Both the position numbers and the translations under genes were made by a program. The notes beneath the pieces are model-generated. The model did no database searches, was not told the DNA's origin, and saw only the letters and a program-made list of their open reading frames with translations. Shown one piece after another: positions 46,095 through 54,523 of a stretch of 58,147 nucleotides of DNA (position 1 is its first letter; each line of letters starts with the position of its first letter). The DNA comes from Candidatus Zipacnadia bacterium. Lineage in GTDB: Bacteria; Armatimonadota; Zipacnadia; Zipacnadales; UBA5352. The DNA lies in contig JALGSW010000007.1 of assembly GCA_029821635.1 (NCBI GenBank), forward strand, positions 1-58,147. Reading direction: 5' to 3'.

Positions 46095-47438
46095 ATGCTG
46101 AACTGGTTCCGCCGCACACCTGATCGAAGAGCGCTGGTGATCGGCCTCGACGGTGTGCCGCATTCGTTGCTGACGGAGCTGATCGATGGTGGCGAGGCGC
46201 CGAACCTCGCCGCCATCGCCGCCTCCGGCGACCTGCGGCGCGCCGAATCGACGCAGCCGACGGTGTCCTGCGCCGCATGGACGTCGTTCGTGACGGGCGT
46301 CAATCCCGGCACGCACGGCGTGTACGGCTTCGTGGACCGCACACCGGGGAGCTACCAGCAGTACATCACCGGGACGGGCTACGTGCGTGCGCCGCAGGTG
46401 TGGCGGACGCTCGGCGAGCGCGGGCGGCGGGTCATCATCATGAACGTGCCGGTCACCTCGCCGCCGCCGGAGGTCAACGGGCTGCTGGTGAGCGGCTTCC
46501 TCGCCCCGGCCCTCGATGGCGCGACGTATCCGCCCGAACTGCGGCAGCGGCTTGAGCGCCACGGCTACCGGATCGACATCGACCCGTGGAAGGCGCGCGA
46601 GTCGCTGGACCTGCTCTTTGAAGACCTCGACGCTACGCTGGCCGGGCGCGTCGCGGCGGCGAAGGACCTGCTGAGCAACGAGCGGTGGTCGTACGCGATG
46701 GTGCACATCATGGGCACCGACCGCGTGAACCACTTCGCGTGGGGTGAGTGGGACGATGGCGACGAGCAGTACGCCCCGCGCTTCCTGGACTACTACCGGC
46801 AGGTGGACGCGGCGGTGGGGGAGATCGCGCAGGCGGCAGGCGACGAGGCCGAGCTGCTGATCCTGAGCGACCACGGCTTCACTCGCACGCTGCACGAGGT
46901 CAACCTCGACGTATGGCTGCGCGAGCACGGCTACCTGGCTGTGCCCGTGGCGGAGGGTGCGAAGATCACCGACGTGGACGAGTCCACGCGCGCGTTCTCG
47001 ATGACGCCGGGACGCATTTACGTGAACCAGCGCGGCCGCGAGCCTCGGGGGAGCGTAGAGGCGGGCGCGCAGTACGACGCGCTGCGCGATGAGATCGCGG
47101 CGGGGCTGATGGAGCTGCGCGCGCCCGAGTCCGATGAGCCCCTGCTCGAGCGCGTGGCGAAGCGCGAGGAGCTGTGGAGCGGCGAGGCCCTCGACACCGC
47201 CCCGGACCTGCTGGCGATCCCGCGCAATGGCTACGACCTCAAGAGCGCCCTGGGTGGCGCGGAGCTGTTCACCTCAAGCCCAATCACCGGCATGCACACC
47301 TATGACGACGCGTTCTGGCTCGTGCGCGGACGGAAGTTCGCCGAGGGCACCCCGACGGTCATGGATGGCGCGCCGACAGTGCTGCGGATGCTCGACGAGG
47401 AGCTGCCGAAGCACTACGAGGGACGGGCGCGGGTGTAG
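46095..47438 (+). CDS. Alkaline-phosphatase-superfamily phosphodiesterase/pyrophosphatase-like protein
   Basis: The 447-residue protein starts immediately after the cysC stop. It carries the superfamily metal sites: D19 (LVIGLDGVPH), a nucleophile region TQPTVSCAAWTSF, GTDRVNHFAW, LSDHGF and a late GMHTYDD. It resembles type I phosphodiesterase/nucleotide pyrophosphatase relatives. No signal peptide is seen, so it is cytosolic. Context suggests action on a sulfated or adenylylated metabolite such as PAP or PAPS, or on a sulfate ester. This is inference, because the superfamily includes phosphatases, sulfatases and phosphotransferases. Confidence 0.85.
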   Translation: MLNWFRRTPDRRALVIGLDGVPHSLLTELIDGGEAPNLAAIAASGDLRRAESTQPTVSCAAWTSFVTGVNPGTHGVYGFVDRTPGSYQQYITGTGYVRAPQVWRTLGERGRRVIIMNVPVTSPPPEVNGLLVSGFLAPALDGATYPPELRQRLERHGYRIDIDPWKARESLDLLFEDLDATLAGRVAAAKDLLSNERWSYAMVHIMGTDRVNHFAWGEWDDGDEQYAPRFLDYYRQVDAAVGEIAQAAGDEAELLILSDHGFTRTLHEVNLDVWLREHGYLAVPVAEGAKITDVDESTRAFSMTPGRIYVNQRGREPRGSVEAGAQYDALRDEIAAGLMELRAPESDEPLLERVAKREELWSGEALDTAPDLLAIPRNGYDLKSALGGAELFTSSPITGMHTYDDAFWLVRGRKFAEGTPTVMDGAPTVLRMLDEELPKHYEGRARV

Positions 47439-47442
47439 GGGC

Positions 47443-47468
47443 GAGTAGCGAGTGGCAAGTGGCAAGTG
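47443..47468 (+). repeat. Heptanucleotide tandem repeat
   Basis: Units GAGTAGC, GAGTGGC, AAGTGGC and a partial AAGTG run head to tail, 5 bases after a stop codon. This resembles the short tandemly repeated heptamers scattered in some bacterial genomes. No function is implied. Confidence 0.6.
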
Positions 47469-47558
47469 AAACGGCGACGGCGCCTCACCCCCCGGCCTCC
47501 TTTCCTCCCTGTGACTTCGCTGCGCGAAATCCTGGCGGGAGAGGGGGAGGACGGTGTA

Positions 47559-47600
47559 CGGCCGACGCATCTGAACGGACGATGCGTCGCTCCGAACGAC
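47559..47600. repeat. Dispersed palindromic repeat, copy 2
   Basis: This is the reverse complement of 5444–5485 at 37 of 42 positions. The stem CGACGCATC (47563–47571) / GATGCGTCG (47581–47589) is 9 bp with a 9-base loop. The stem is kept although the loop sequence differs, which points to selection on the fold or to a mobile REP-like family. Confidence 0.7.
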
Positions 47601-47611
47601 GACGACCCCAC

Positions 47612-47658
47612 TTGACGGCACCCCCAGACTGTGCTACGTTTGCCGCGAACGTGCTACG
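47612..47658 (+). promoter_or_regulatory. nikR promoter with candidate NikR operator
   Basis: TTGACG (47612–47617), 17 bases and TACGTT (47635–47640) form a promoter. Over the −10 box lie ACGTT (47636–47640) / AACGT (47648–47652), a 5-bp inverted repeat, and a direct repeat of GTGCTACG (47631–47638 and 47651–47658) at 20-base spacing. Autoregulation by NikR is inferred from position. Confidence 0.5.
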
Positions 47659-47670
47659 GAGGTGAGGGCG

Positions 47671-48078
47671 ATGGCTCCGATCGAGCGCTTCGGCGTGTCC
47701 ATGCCGGAGGACCTGCTCAGCGAGTTCGACCGTGCGATCGAGGACGCGGGCTACGCCAACCGCTCCGAGGCCGTGCGCGACATTGCGCGCGACTACCTCG
47801 TGCGGCGGCGCTGGGACCTGCCCGAGGGCGAGGTCGTCGGCACCATCACCCTCGTCTACGACCACCACGTGCCGGGCGTCGAGCAGGGCCTCACCGAGGT
47901 GCAGCACGACGCGGAGGCGACCGTGGTGTGCAACACGCACGTGCACCTCGACCATCACAACTGCGTGGAAGTCATCGTGGTGCGTGGTCAGGGGGCGGAG
48001 ATCCGCAGGCTGGCGGATCGGATGCTCGCCATGCGCGGTGTGAAGCACGGTGAGCTGAGTTGCACGGCCGCACAATGA
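47671..48078 (+). CDS. nikR: Nickel-responsive transcriptional regulator NikR
   Basis: The 135-residue protein has an N-terminal ribbon-helix-helix (ERFGVSMPEDLLSEFDRAIE) and a C-terminal ACT-like nickel domain. The high-affinity nickel ligands H79, H90, H92 and C98 are all present at the spacing of E. coli NikR. ATG 47671 follows GGAGGTG by 6 bases. It typically represses nickel uptake genes when nickel is plentiful. The ECF-type transporter genes downstream are possible targets, although their S component lacks the nickel-binding N-terminus of NikM/CbiM. Confidence 0.93.
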   Translation: MAPIERFGVSMPEDLLSEFDRAIEDAGYANRSEAVRDIARDYLVRRRWDLPEGEVVGTITLVYDHHVPGVEQGLTEVQHDAEATVVCNTHVHLDHHNCVEVIVVRGQGAEIRRLADRMLAMRGVKHGELSCTAAQ

Positions 48079-48092
48079 TGACGCGCCTTTTT

Positions 48093-48106
48093 TTACCCGC
48101 GGGTAA
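48093..48106. promoter_or_regulatory. 14-bp perfect palindrome upstream of the pilin-like gene
   Basis: TTACCCGCGGGTAA is fully self-complementary and sits 15 bases after the nikR stop and 43 bases before the next gene, preceded by a T-run. It could be a dimer-binding operator or, with the T-run, a minus-strand hairpin. Neither can be proven here. Confidence 0.4.
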
Positions 48107-48149
48107 CACGTTCCGCTCAATCGTGCCACGATGAGATGAGGTGTCCGTC

Positions 48150-48839
48150 ATGTCACGCAAAGGTTTCACGCTGATAGAGTTGCTGGTGGTCATCGCAATC
48201 ATCGCAATCCTGGCGGCGATCCTCTTCCCGGTCTTCGCGAAGGCGCGGGAGAAGGCGCGCCAGGCCAGTTGCATGAGCAATCACAAGCAGATGGGGCTCG
48301 CGTTCTTCATGTACAACGCGGACTACGATGAGCTCTACGTGACGAACCCGCAGTGGAAGTCGAAGCTGCAGCCCTACATCAAGAACACGCAGATCAACCA
48401 CTGCCCGAGCCGCCTGCGGATGCCGTGGGACCCGAGCCAGGAGATGCCCTGGTACTACGGGCAGGGCTTCAACTGTGGCGTGCCGGCCGGGCGCGGGTCG
48501 GCGGTCGTGGCCGGGTTCGTGGGGCGGTCGGAGGCGCAGATCGAGTCGCCCGCATCGAAGATCCTCATGGCTGAGTGGGATCGCTGCAGTGCGGGCCCGC
48601 CCTGCGGCGACACGGGGCTGTTCGACGGCGGCGCCACCTGCTACTGGGCCTGCACCACCGTGCACAACGGCGGCTCGAACGTGCTCTTCGGCGACGGGCA
48701 CGTGAAGTGGCTCAAGCCCTCGACCTACCACTCCAGCATGGAGAGTGTGGACGCGAGCGGGAACCCGGTTCCCGCAAGCGCATCGGCGGTCTCCGAGAGC
48801 GTCTGGCGCGAGTACTGGGACACGGAGTTCGATGGCTGA
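48150..48839 (+). CDS. Type-IV-pilin-like protein with N-terminal methylation motif (DUF1559-like)
   Basis: The 229-residue protein opens [20 protein letters not shown], a prepilin peptidase site (cleavage after G5) with the invariant Glu. [16 protein letters not shown] follows at the end of the hydrophobic helix. The C-terminal part contains [14 protein letters not shown], the H-X9-DG type motif seen in these pseudopilins. Such proteins are present in many copies in Planctomycetes and Armatimonadota, with unclear roles. ATG 48150 follows GAGGTG by 6 bases; an upstream GTG is in frame. Confidence 0.9.
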   Translation: MSRKGFTLIELLVVIAIIAILAAILFPVFAKAREKARQASCMSNHKQMGLAFFMYNADYDELYVTNPQWKSKLQPYIKNTQINHCPSRLRMPWDPSQEMPWYYGQGFNCGVPAGRGSAVVAGFVGRSEAQIESPASKILMAEWDRCSAGPPCGDTGLFDGGATCYWACTTVHNGGSNVLFGDGHVKWLKPSTYHSSMESVDASGNPVPASASAVSESVWREYWDTEFDG

Positions 48840-49447
48840 TGGAGGCGCGGCGAAGTGAGAGACCCGAGCCGACGGTGGCCGAGGAGTTCGCGCGGGCGCG
48901 CGAACTGAGCCTCGGCGGGCTGTTCATCGCGCTGGGCGTAGTGATCCCGGTGGCCTTCCACGCGCTGGGCGGCGGGAAGCTCGGCTCAGTGCTGCTGCCG
49001 ATGTATCTGCCGGTGCTGGCCTGCGCGATGCTCGTGTCGGCGCCGACCGCGGCGGCGGTGGGGCTGTTGACGCCGGTGCTGTCGTCGGCGCTGACGGGCA
49101 TGCCGCCGATCATGCCGTTCCTGCCGATCATGGTGGCGGAACTCGTGGTCATGGCGACGCTCGCGAGCCTGCTGCACCGGCGGCTGAGGTTGCACCCGGT
49201 GCTCGCGGTCGTGCTGGCGCTGCTGAGCGGGCGCGTCGTGCTCGGGCTCGTGGCGGCGCTGCTGATGACCGCGCTGCCGGCAGGGATGCGCGAGGGCCTG
49301 CCGCCGATCATGCGGACGCCGCTCGCCTACGTGGCGGCGGCGACGGTCACCGCGCTGCCGGGCCTGGCGCTGCAGATCGTGGCGGTGCCCGCGGTCGTGG
49401 CGCTGGTGGAGAGGAGACGAGGGGCAGCGCGCGGAAGACAGGTGTGA
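48839..49447 (+). CDS. ECF-transporter S-component-like membrane protein
   Basis: The 202-residue protein has five to six hydrophobic segments. The pattern GKLGSVLLPMYLPVLACAML, then LLTPVLSSALTGMPPIMPFLP, is characteristic of substrate-binding S components of energy-coupling-factor transporters. The substrate is unknown; it lacks the MHIPDG start of nickel/cobalt S components. Its ATG overlaps the stop of the pilin-like gene by one base. Matching T and A components lie at 51809 and 52534, separated from it by the HEAT-repeat-like gene. Confidence 0.75.
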   Translation: MEARRSERPEPTVAEEFARARELSLGGLFIALGVVIPVAFHALGGGKLGSVLLPMYLPVLACAMLVSAPTAAAVGLLTPVLSSALTGMPPIMPFLPIMVAELVVMATLASLLHRRLRLHPVLAVVLALLSGRVVLGLVAALLMTALPAGMREGLPPIMRTPLAYVAAATVTALPGLALQIVAVPAVVALVERRRGAARGRQV

Positions 49448-49481
49448 CATTACCACGATGCAGGCCGAGGGGGAACCAGCC

Positions 49482-51803
49482 ATGCGCCGCCTGACGTGTA
49501 TCTGCGCCATCGCTCTCCTGCTGCCGACCCGCTACGCACTGCCCGACGATGATCTCGCCGCACGCCTCGGCTCGCCGGACCCGCACGTGGCCCGGCAAGC
49601 AATTGAGGACGCTGCGAGTCGAGGTCCTGACGCCATCCCGGAGCTGCGCGCAGTTCTTCTCAGCGATGACGACCTTGCGGCCGAGTACGCCGCGGTGGCG
49701 CTGGGGCGGATCAATTCGCCCGGCGCGGAGTACGCGCTGCTGGAGTCTCTGCGACGCGAGGCCCTCGCCTGGGACCCGTACCTGACACAGTTCGCCGGTG
49801 AGGCGCTGGCGGCGCGAGGCGCGGATGCGGTGCCGCTGCTGCGGCGGGCGCTGTGGCTGGATAGGCCGGTCGCGGACGTCGATGACGAAGAGATGTGGCG
49901 CTACAACGTCGGCGCGTGCATCGGCGCCCTGCCGACGGACCTGATGAATACGCTACTGGCGGACATCGTTGCGCGCTCGGTGGCGTCCGCAGCCGGCAAC
50001 CCGGCAATCCTGTTCCTCGAGCAGGGCGAGGCGGGGATGCGGCTGTGGGCGGAGAGCTTCCTGCGCGACGACCCGCTGCCGACCGTCGAAGAGGCCAACG
50101 CCGCGTGGAGGTTGCCGCCGGACAAATGGGGGCACTTGACCCAGGAGGCGGAGAGCACGCTCCGGTTCGGCTCGATCGATTCCGGCTGGCAACCCAACCC
50201 GTACCGAACCGCGATCAGTCAGTACCGGCCCGACTACCTGTGGGACCTCGGGTGGGAGTACGCGCGCTCGGATCGGCCGGAGCAGTGCCTGTGGGGCTTC
50301 GCGCAGCTTCTGATGCAGATACCGCACTTCAGTGCGTCGACGCCGAGGAACGACGAGGTGATCCGCGCGATCCTCACCGATCCACACTGGCGCATACCGC
50401 TCTTGCTGGAGCGCGACGGTCTGCTCGACCTGCACGAAAAGCGCCCCGCCGCCCTGCGGGACGCGCTTCGCACGTGCATGAAGAACGAGGGCGAGGCGGG
50501 CGCGGCGCTGGCGGCGGTCACGCTGCTCGAGATCGCCGACCGCCAGGCGATTGAGTTCGCGGCGGAGAGGCTGCCGGATGCCTGCCCGCAGACCGCGCAG
50601 ATACTGGCGCGGGCGATCGCCAACTCGGACTACCTGTCCGATGAGCAGCGGATGTCGCTGCTGGATCCGCTGATCGAGTGCGCAGAGGCCGGCCGTCTCG
50701 ATTACGTGATGATCGCGCTTTCGCGGATGCCGGCGGCCGCGGCGCCGCAAGTGGCGGAGCTGCTGGGCAGCTCCGATGAGGGGACACGCGCCGAGGCGGC
50801 GTGGGCACCGGGTGAGATTGGGTCCGCCGAGGCCGGCGGGCCGCGCAATCCGTCTCCGCCGGTGCTGCAGCAGGCCGCATGGGAGGTGCTGCGGGACGAG
50901 GGCCGCTCCGATCGTGCACGCTGGAACGCGGCAGCGCTGATTATCTGGGACGCGTTCGAGCGACAGGGCGGCCTGCGCGATGAGGACCCGAACCGGATGG
51001 CGGGGGACATCGCGCTCGTGAACGGCGACCTGTGGCCGGCGGTCGAGATGGCGCTGCGGCATCCGGAGTTCTACGACCACAACGACGTGCCGCATGTGGG
51101 ATGGGCTGTCGAGCACGCTCGCAGGGACGAGGCAGTCCCGCTGCTGCAGGCATGGGCGACGCGTGCCGTGGAGATATACCCACGGCCGGACAACATCCTG
51201 GCGCTGGAGACGCTGGCCCGGATCGAGCCGCGGGGCGTGCAGTGGCTGATCGAGCAGGTCCGCGAGGACCATCGGTCGCGCATCGGGTTCGCCGCCGCGC
51301 GGGCACTGATGGCCGCCGGCGTGGTGGAGGGCATCACACCAATCACTGAGAGGGCGCGCCGGCGCGACCGGCGCGCGTGGCTTGACATCCTCAGCCAGTT
51401 CGAGGGCGAGGCGGGGGATGCCGCGATCCGCGAGACCGTGGTGAGTCTGCCGCCGGATGAGCTGACCTCGGATGACCTGCTGGCGCTCATGCACGCTGAC
51501 ATCGGAGCGGCGCAGGAGATTGCGCGTGGGGTGCTCACGAGCAGTCGTGACTGGCGCCTGCGAAGCACAGCGGTGGAGACCTTCGTGTGGCAGGCGGCGC
51601 CGGAGGCCCGCAAGCTGCTGCTGCGAGTGGCGCGCGATGACCTCGAGCTTTGCGTCACGCGCTACCGGGCGCTGCGGGCCGTGGAGAAGTTCGACCTGGA
51701 GCTGGCCAGGCGCGTCGCCGAGCAGTGGACGCACGACCGTCGCTTCGTCATGCGCGACTTTGGGCGGCAAGTGTTGCGCGGACCGGCCGTCGCATACTAC
51801 TAG
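49482..51803 (+). CDS. Exported HEAT-repeat-like protein
   Basis: The 773-residue protein has a probable signal peptide (MRRLTCICAIALLLPTRYAL). After it come helical repeats with HEAT/PBS-lyase-like pattern (for example AAEYAAVALGRINSPGAEYALL; GTRAEAAWAPGEIGSAEAGG; RIGFAAARALMAAG). C5 is not in a lipobox. ATG 49482 is chosen over 49458 because AGGGGG precedes it and the signal peptide starts there. It ends 5 bases before the T component. It is therefore embedded in the transporter gene set, perhaps as an accessory envelope protein. Function unknown. Confidence 0.72.
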   Translation: MRRLTCICAIALLLPTRYALPDDDLAARLGSPDPHVARQAIEDAASRGPDAIPELRAVLLSDDDLAAEYAAVALGRINSPGAEYALLESLRREALAWDPYLTQFAGEALAARGADAVPLLRRALWLDRPVADVDDEEMWRYNVGACIGALPTDLMNTLLADIVARSVASAAGNPAILFLEQGEAGMRLWAESFLRDDPLPTVEEANAAWRLPPDKWGHLTQEAESTLRFGSIDSGWQPNPYRTAISQYRPDYLWDLGWEYARSDRPEQCLWGFAQLLMQIPHFSASTPRNDEVIRAILTDPHWRIPLLLERDGLLDLHEKRPAALRDALRTCMKNEGEAGAALAAVTLLEIADRQAIEFAAERLPDACPQTAQILARAIANSDYLSDEQRMSLLDPLIECAEAGRLDYVMIALSRMPAAAAPQVAELLGSSDEGTRAEAAWAPGEIGSAEAGGPRNPSPPVLQQAAWEVLRDEGRSDRARWNAAALIIWDAFERQGGLRDEDPNRMAGDIALVNGDLWPAVEMALRHPEFYDHNDVPHVGWAVEHARRDEAVPLLQAWATRAVEIYPRPDNILALETLARIEPRGVQWLIEQVREDHRSRIGFAAARALMAAGVVEGITPITERARRRDRRAWLDILSQFEGEAGDAAIRETVVSLPPDELTSDDLLALMHADIGAAQEIARGVLTSSRDWRLRSTAVETFVWQAAPEARKLLLRVARDDLELCVTRYRALRAVEKFDLELARRVAEQWTHDRRFVMRDFGRQVLRGPAVAYY

Positions 51804-51808
51804 GGACG

Positions 51809-52537
51809 ATGCTTTCGCACGACATGCTGGACGCGTGGGCGCACCTGGGCTCGCCAGTGCATCAGCTTGATGCGCGGGTGAAGCTCGTCTGCGCGCTCGT
51901 GCTCGTCGTGGCGATCCTCGCCACACCTGTGGCCGCCAACGTGTTGCAGGCGGTCTACGCGGCGGTGCTCGTGGCGATTGCGGCCGCCTCGCGACTGCCC
52001 GCCGCGTGGGTGCTTCGGCGCATGGCGATCCTCGCGCCCTTCCTCGTGCTGGGGACCGTCGCGGTCATGTTTCTACCATCAGCGGAAGCCATCTCGCTCT
52101 GGATCTCCGTCGGCGGCAAGTGCGTGCTGGCACTCCTCGGATCTGTCCTGCTTGCCGGGACGACCACCTCCGCCGACCTCCTGCGCGCCGCCCACGCCCT
52201 GCACGTGCCACGCACACTCACCGCGCTGAGCGGCTTCGCGCTCGCCTACATCGCCGTGCTGGCCGAGGAGGCCGGGCGGATGATCACCGCCATGCGCAGC
52301 CGAGGGGGCGTGCGCGGCCTCGGACGGCGGCTGCGCGTCGGCGTCTCGATGCTCGCGACGCTCATGGCGCGGACGGCCGAACGCGCTGACCGCATCGCGC
52401 TGGCGATGGTCGCGCGCGGCTACCGCGGCACCATGCCCGCGCTCGCGCAGGAGCGCGTCCCGGCGGCGCAGTGGGCGGTCGTGGGCGGTGTGGTGGCGCT
52501 CACGGGCGCGCTGACGTGGCTGGGGGTGAGCGCGTGA
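51809..52537 (+). CDS. ECF transporter T component (CbiQ/EcfT family)
   Basis: The 242-residue membrane protein has five or so hydrophobic segments. Its two coupling-helix motifs, AMRSRGG and AMVARGYRG, are the Ala-x-x-x-Arg-Gly signatures that dock onto the ATPases. LDARVKLVCALVLVVAI is the usual N-terminus. ATG 51809 lies 5 bases after the previous gene. Its stop overlaps the GTG start of the ATPase. Confidence 0.88.
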   Translation: MLSHDMLDAWAHLGSPVHQLDARVKLVCALVLVVAILATPVAANVLQAVYAAVLVAIAAASRLPAAWVLRRMAILAPFLVLGTVAVMFLPSAEAISLWISVGGKCVLALLGSVLLAGTTTSADLLRAAHALHVPRTLTALSGFALAYIAVLAEEAGRMITAMRSRGGVRGLGRRLRVGVSMLATLMARTAERADRIALAMVARGYRGTMPALAQERVPAAQWAVVGGVVALTGALTWLGVSA

Positions 52538-53234
52538 GCCTCCTCGAGATCGACGACCTGCGCTTCGCCTGGCCGAGCGGCGAGGAGGCGCTGCGCGGCG
52601 TCTCGCTGACCGCGCGCGAGGGTGAGTCGCTGGCGCTGATCGGCCGCAACGGCGCGGGCAAGTCCACGCTGCTGCTGCACCTCAACGGCATCCTGCACGG
52701 AAGGGCAGGCCCGTCGAGGACTGGCCCGCTGACAGGCTGCGCGCGACGGTCGGGCTGGTCTTCGAGGACCCGCGCGATCAGCTCTTCATGCCGACGGTAC
52801 TCGAGGACGTGGCCTTCGGTCCGCTGAACCTCGGCCTGCCGAGCGACGAGGCGCGCGAGCGGGCGCTGAGCGTGCTCGCGAGCGTCGGCGCGGAGGGGTT
52901 CGCCGACCGCGCGCCGCACCACCTGTCCGCGGGTCAGATGCGGCGGGTGGCGCTGGCGACGGTACTGGCGATGGAGCCGGAGCTGCTGGTGATCGACGAG
53001 CCGGTGATGGCGCTCGACCCGGAGGGGCGCGAGGCGATCATCGCACTGCTGGCGGGCCTGCCGCAGGCGAAGATCATCGCCACGCACGACCTCGCGCTTG
53101 TGCTGGAGCTGTGCGACACGGTGGCGGTGATGGAGGGAGGGCGCATCCACGCGACCGGCCCCGCGCGGGAGCTGCTGGCGCATGAGACGCTGCTGCGGGC
53201 GCACGGGTTGCGGGTGCCGCGGAACGGCGTATGA
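52534..53234 (+). pseudogene. ECF transporter ATPase (EcfA/CbiO-like), frameshifted
   Basis: Frame 1 from GTG 52534 encodes the N-terminus with Walker A GRNGAGKST and LLLHLNGILHG. From about 52710 homology continues in another frame: PVEDWPADRLRATVGLVFED and PRDQLFMPTVLEDVAFGPLN, then signature LSAGQMRRVALA, Walker B LLVIDEP and H-loop IATHDL. About eight residues normally found between LNGIL and the PVED segment are missing. This suggests a deletion of about 25 bases, not divisible by three, rather than a single-base slip. Without it the gene would be complete. True inactivation and assembly error cannot be separated here. Confidence 0.85.
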
Positions 53235-53250
53235 TCGCCGTTTGCCGCAC

Positions 53251-53387
53251 GGAGGGGCCGCACGAGTGTCAATCGCGCCAGCGATTGACACGAGGTCGGC
53301 CCTGTGGCCGTTCGGCGAGCGAGATGCGAACAGCCTGGGCCGACCTCGTGGTCGCTCCTTCGTCGCGACCGCTCGTGCGGCCCCTCC
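53251..53387. other. Four-way-junction palindromic element
   Basis: A 16-bp perfect outer stem (GGAGGGGCCGCACGAG, 53251–53266, with 53372–53387) encloses three hairpins. They are a 10-bp stem 53267–53276/53281–53290 with loop GCCA, a 12-bp stem 53291–53302/53337–53348 with further pairing inside, and a 6-bp stem 53350–53355/53365–53370. Almost no unpaired bases remain at the junction. No coding frame explains it and no transposase is near. It may be a structured RNA, a DNA cruciform site or a complex dispersed repeat. Confidence 0.75.
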
Positions 53388-53412
53388 TGAGACACGACAC
53401 GACACAGGCCGT

Positions 53413-53429
53413 CAGACGCGAAGCGTCTG
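53413..53429. repeat. Small hairpin CAGACGC-GAA-GCGTCTG
   Basis: A 7-bp perfect stem with a GAA loop lies 26 bases after the four-way element in the same gap. No T-run follows. It may be part of the same element or a weak terminator. Confidence 0.4.
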
Positions 53430-53523
53430 CCGGGGGCCGACCTCTCCAGTGATGCCCCTCGAAGGACCTCGCGCCCCTGTGCTGGAATACCCCCGCTGAG
53501 ACTTCGCTGGAAAGGGGCGCACC

Positions 53524-54492
53524 ATGCAGATCGCACAGGATGACCTGCGCCGGATGCTCCGCCTGATGCACACCATCCGCAGCTTCGAGTTGACCGCACA
53601 GACACTGTTCCGCGAGGGGCTGGCGGTCGGCCAGTTCCTTGGCGCCCTGCACTCCTACGAGGGCGAGGAGGCGGTCGCCGTCGGCGTCTGCGCGCACCTG
53701 CGCGATGACGACTGCGTCTTCAGCAGCCACCGCGGGCACGGTCACTCCATCGCAAAGGGCGCCGACGTGCGCGCGATGATGGCCGAACTGCTTGGCAGGG
53801 AGAGCGGCATCAGCCGTGGCCGCGGCGGCTCGATGCACATGTTCGCGCCGGAGATCGGCCTGATGGGCGGCAACGGGATCGTCGGTGGCGGGACGCCGCT
53901 CGCGCTCGGGCCGGCCTTCGCGGCGCAATACCGCGGCACCGACCAGGTGAGCGTTTGCTTCTTCGGCGACGGCGCGGCCTCGCAGGGCGTCTTCCACGAG
54001 TGCCTCAACCTCGCGTCGCTGTGGAAGCTGCCGGTCATCTACGTCTGCGAGAACAACCTCTGGGCCGCGACCACGCCGATCTGCGATGGCTGGCCCGTGG
54101 CGGACCTCGCGCCGCGCGCCGAGAGCTTCGGCATGGCCGGCGTGGCCGTGGACGGCAACGACCTGCTCGCGGTCTACGAGGCGGCGGGCGAGGCCGTTGG
54201 CCGGGCACGCGAGGGCGTTGGGCCGACGCTCATCGAAGCGAAGACCTACCGCCATCGCCCGCACTGCATGGTCATCCCCGAGCACCGCCCCGAGGACGAG
54301 CTGGCCGACTGGCACGCGCGCGACCCCATCGCGCGCCTTGAGGGGCACCTGCTGCGCGAGGGCGCGATCAGCGACGTGGAGCTGGCCGACCTCGTGACCG
54401 AGGTCGAGGCGGAGCTGCAGGCCGCCGCCGACTTCGCCCGCGAGAGCGCCTCGCCAGACGCAGCTACGTTCGCCGACTACCTGTGGGCGTGA
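53524..54492 (+). CDS. Thiamine-diphosphate dehydrogenase E1 alpha subunit (pyruvate/acetoin dehydrogenase type)
   Basis: The 322-residue subunit has the ThDP-binding motif GDG (148–150) running to ENN (176–178), and HRGHGHSIAKG and SRGRGGSMHMF typical of E1 alpha. It decarboxylates a 2-oxo acid (or acetoin) together with the beta subunit encoded next. AAAGGGG lies upstream of the ATG. No E2 or E3 gene follows, so substrate and partner complex cannot be named. Acetoin- and pyruvate-type subunits are not separable by eye. Confidence 0.9.
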   Translation: MQIAQDDLRRMLRLMHTIRSFELTAQTLFREGLAVGQFLGALHSYEGEEAVAVGVCAHLRDDDCVFSSHRGHGHSIAKGADVRAMMAELLGRESGISRGRGGSMHMFAPEIGLMGGNGIVGGGTPLALGPAFAAQYRGTDQVSVCFFGDGAASQGVFHECLNLASLWKLPVIYVCENNLWAATTPICDGWPVADLAPRAESFGMAGVAVDGNDLLAVYEAAGEAVGRAREGVGPTLIEAKTYRHRPHCMVIPEHRPEDELADWHARDPIARLEGHLLREGAISDVELADLVTEVEAELQAAADFARESASPDAATFADYLWA

Positions 54493-54523
54493 GCACGAGA
54501 GACGCCGCGCAAGGAGCGCCATC

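Noticed and set aside
47503..47551. Long imperfect hairpin (CTCC-rich arm and GGGGGAGG-rich arm around TTCGC-TGC-GCGAA)
   Set aside because: The pairing is mostly purine/pyrimidine-biased and interrupted, and I saw no second copy in the window. It may be a repeat but is not supported well enough to list.
48839..49447. Nickel/cobalt S component (NikM/CbiM)
   Set aside because: It lacks the N-terminal MHIPDG metal-binding sequence required of that family, despite NikR nearby.
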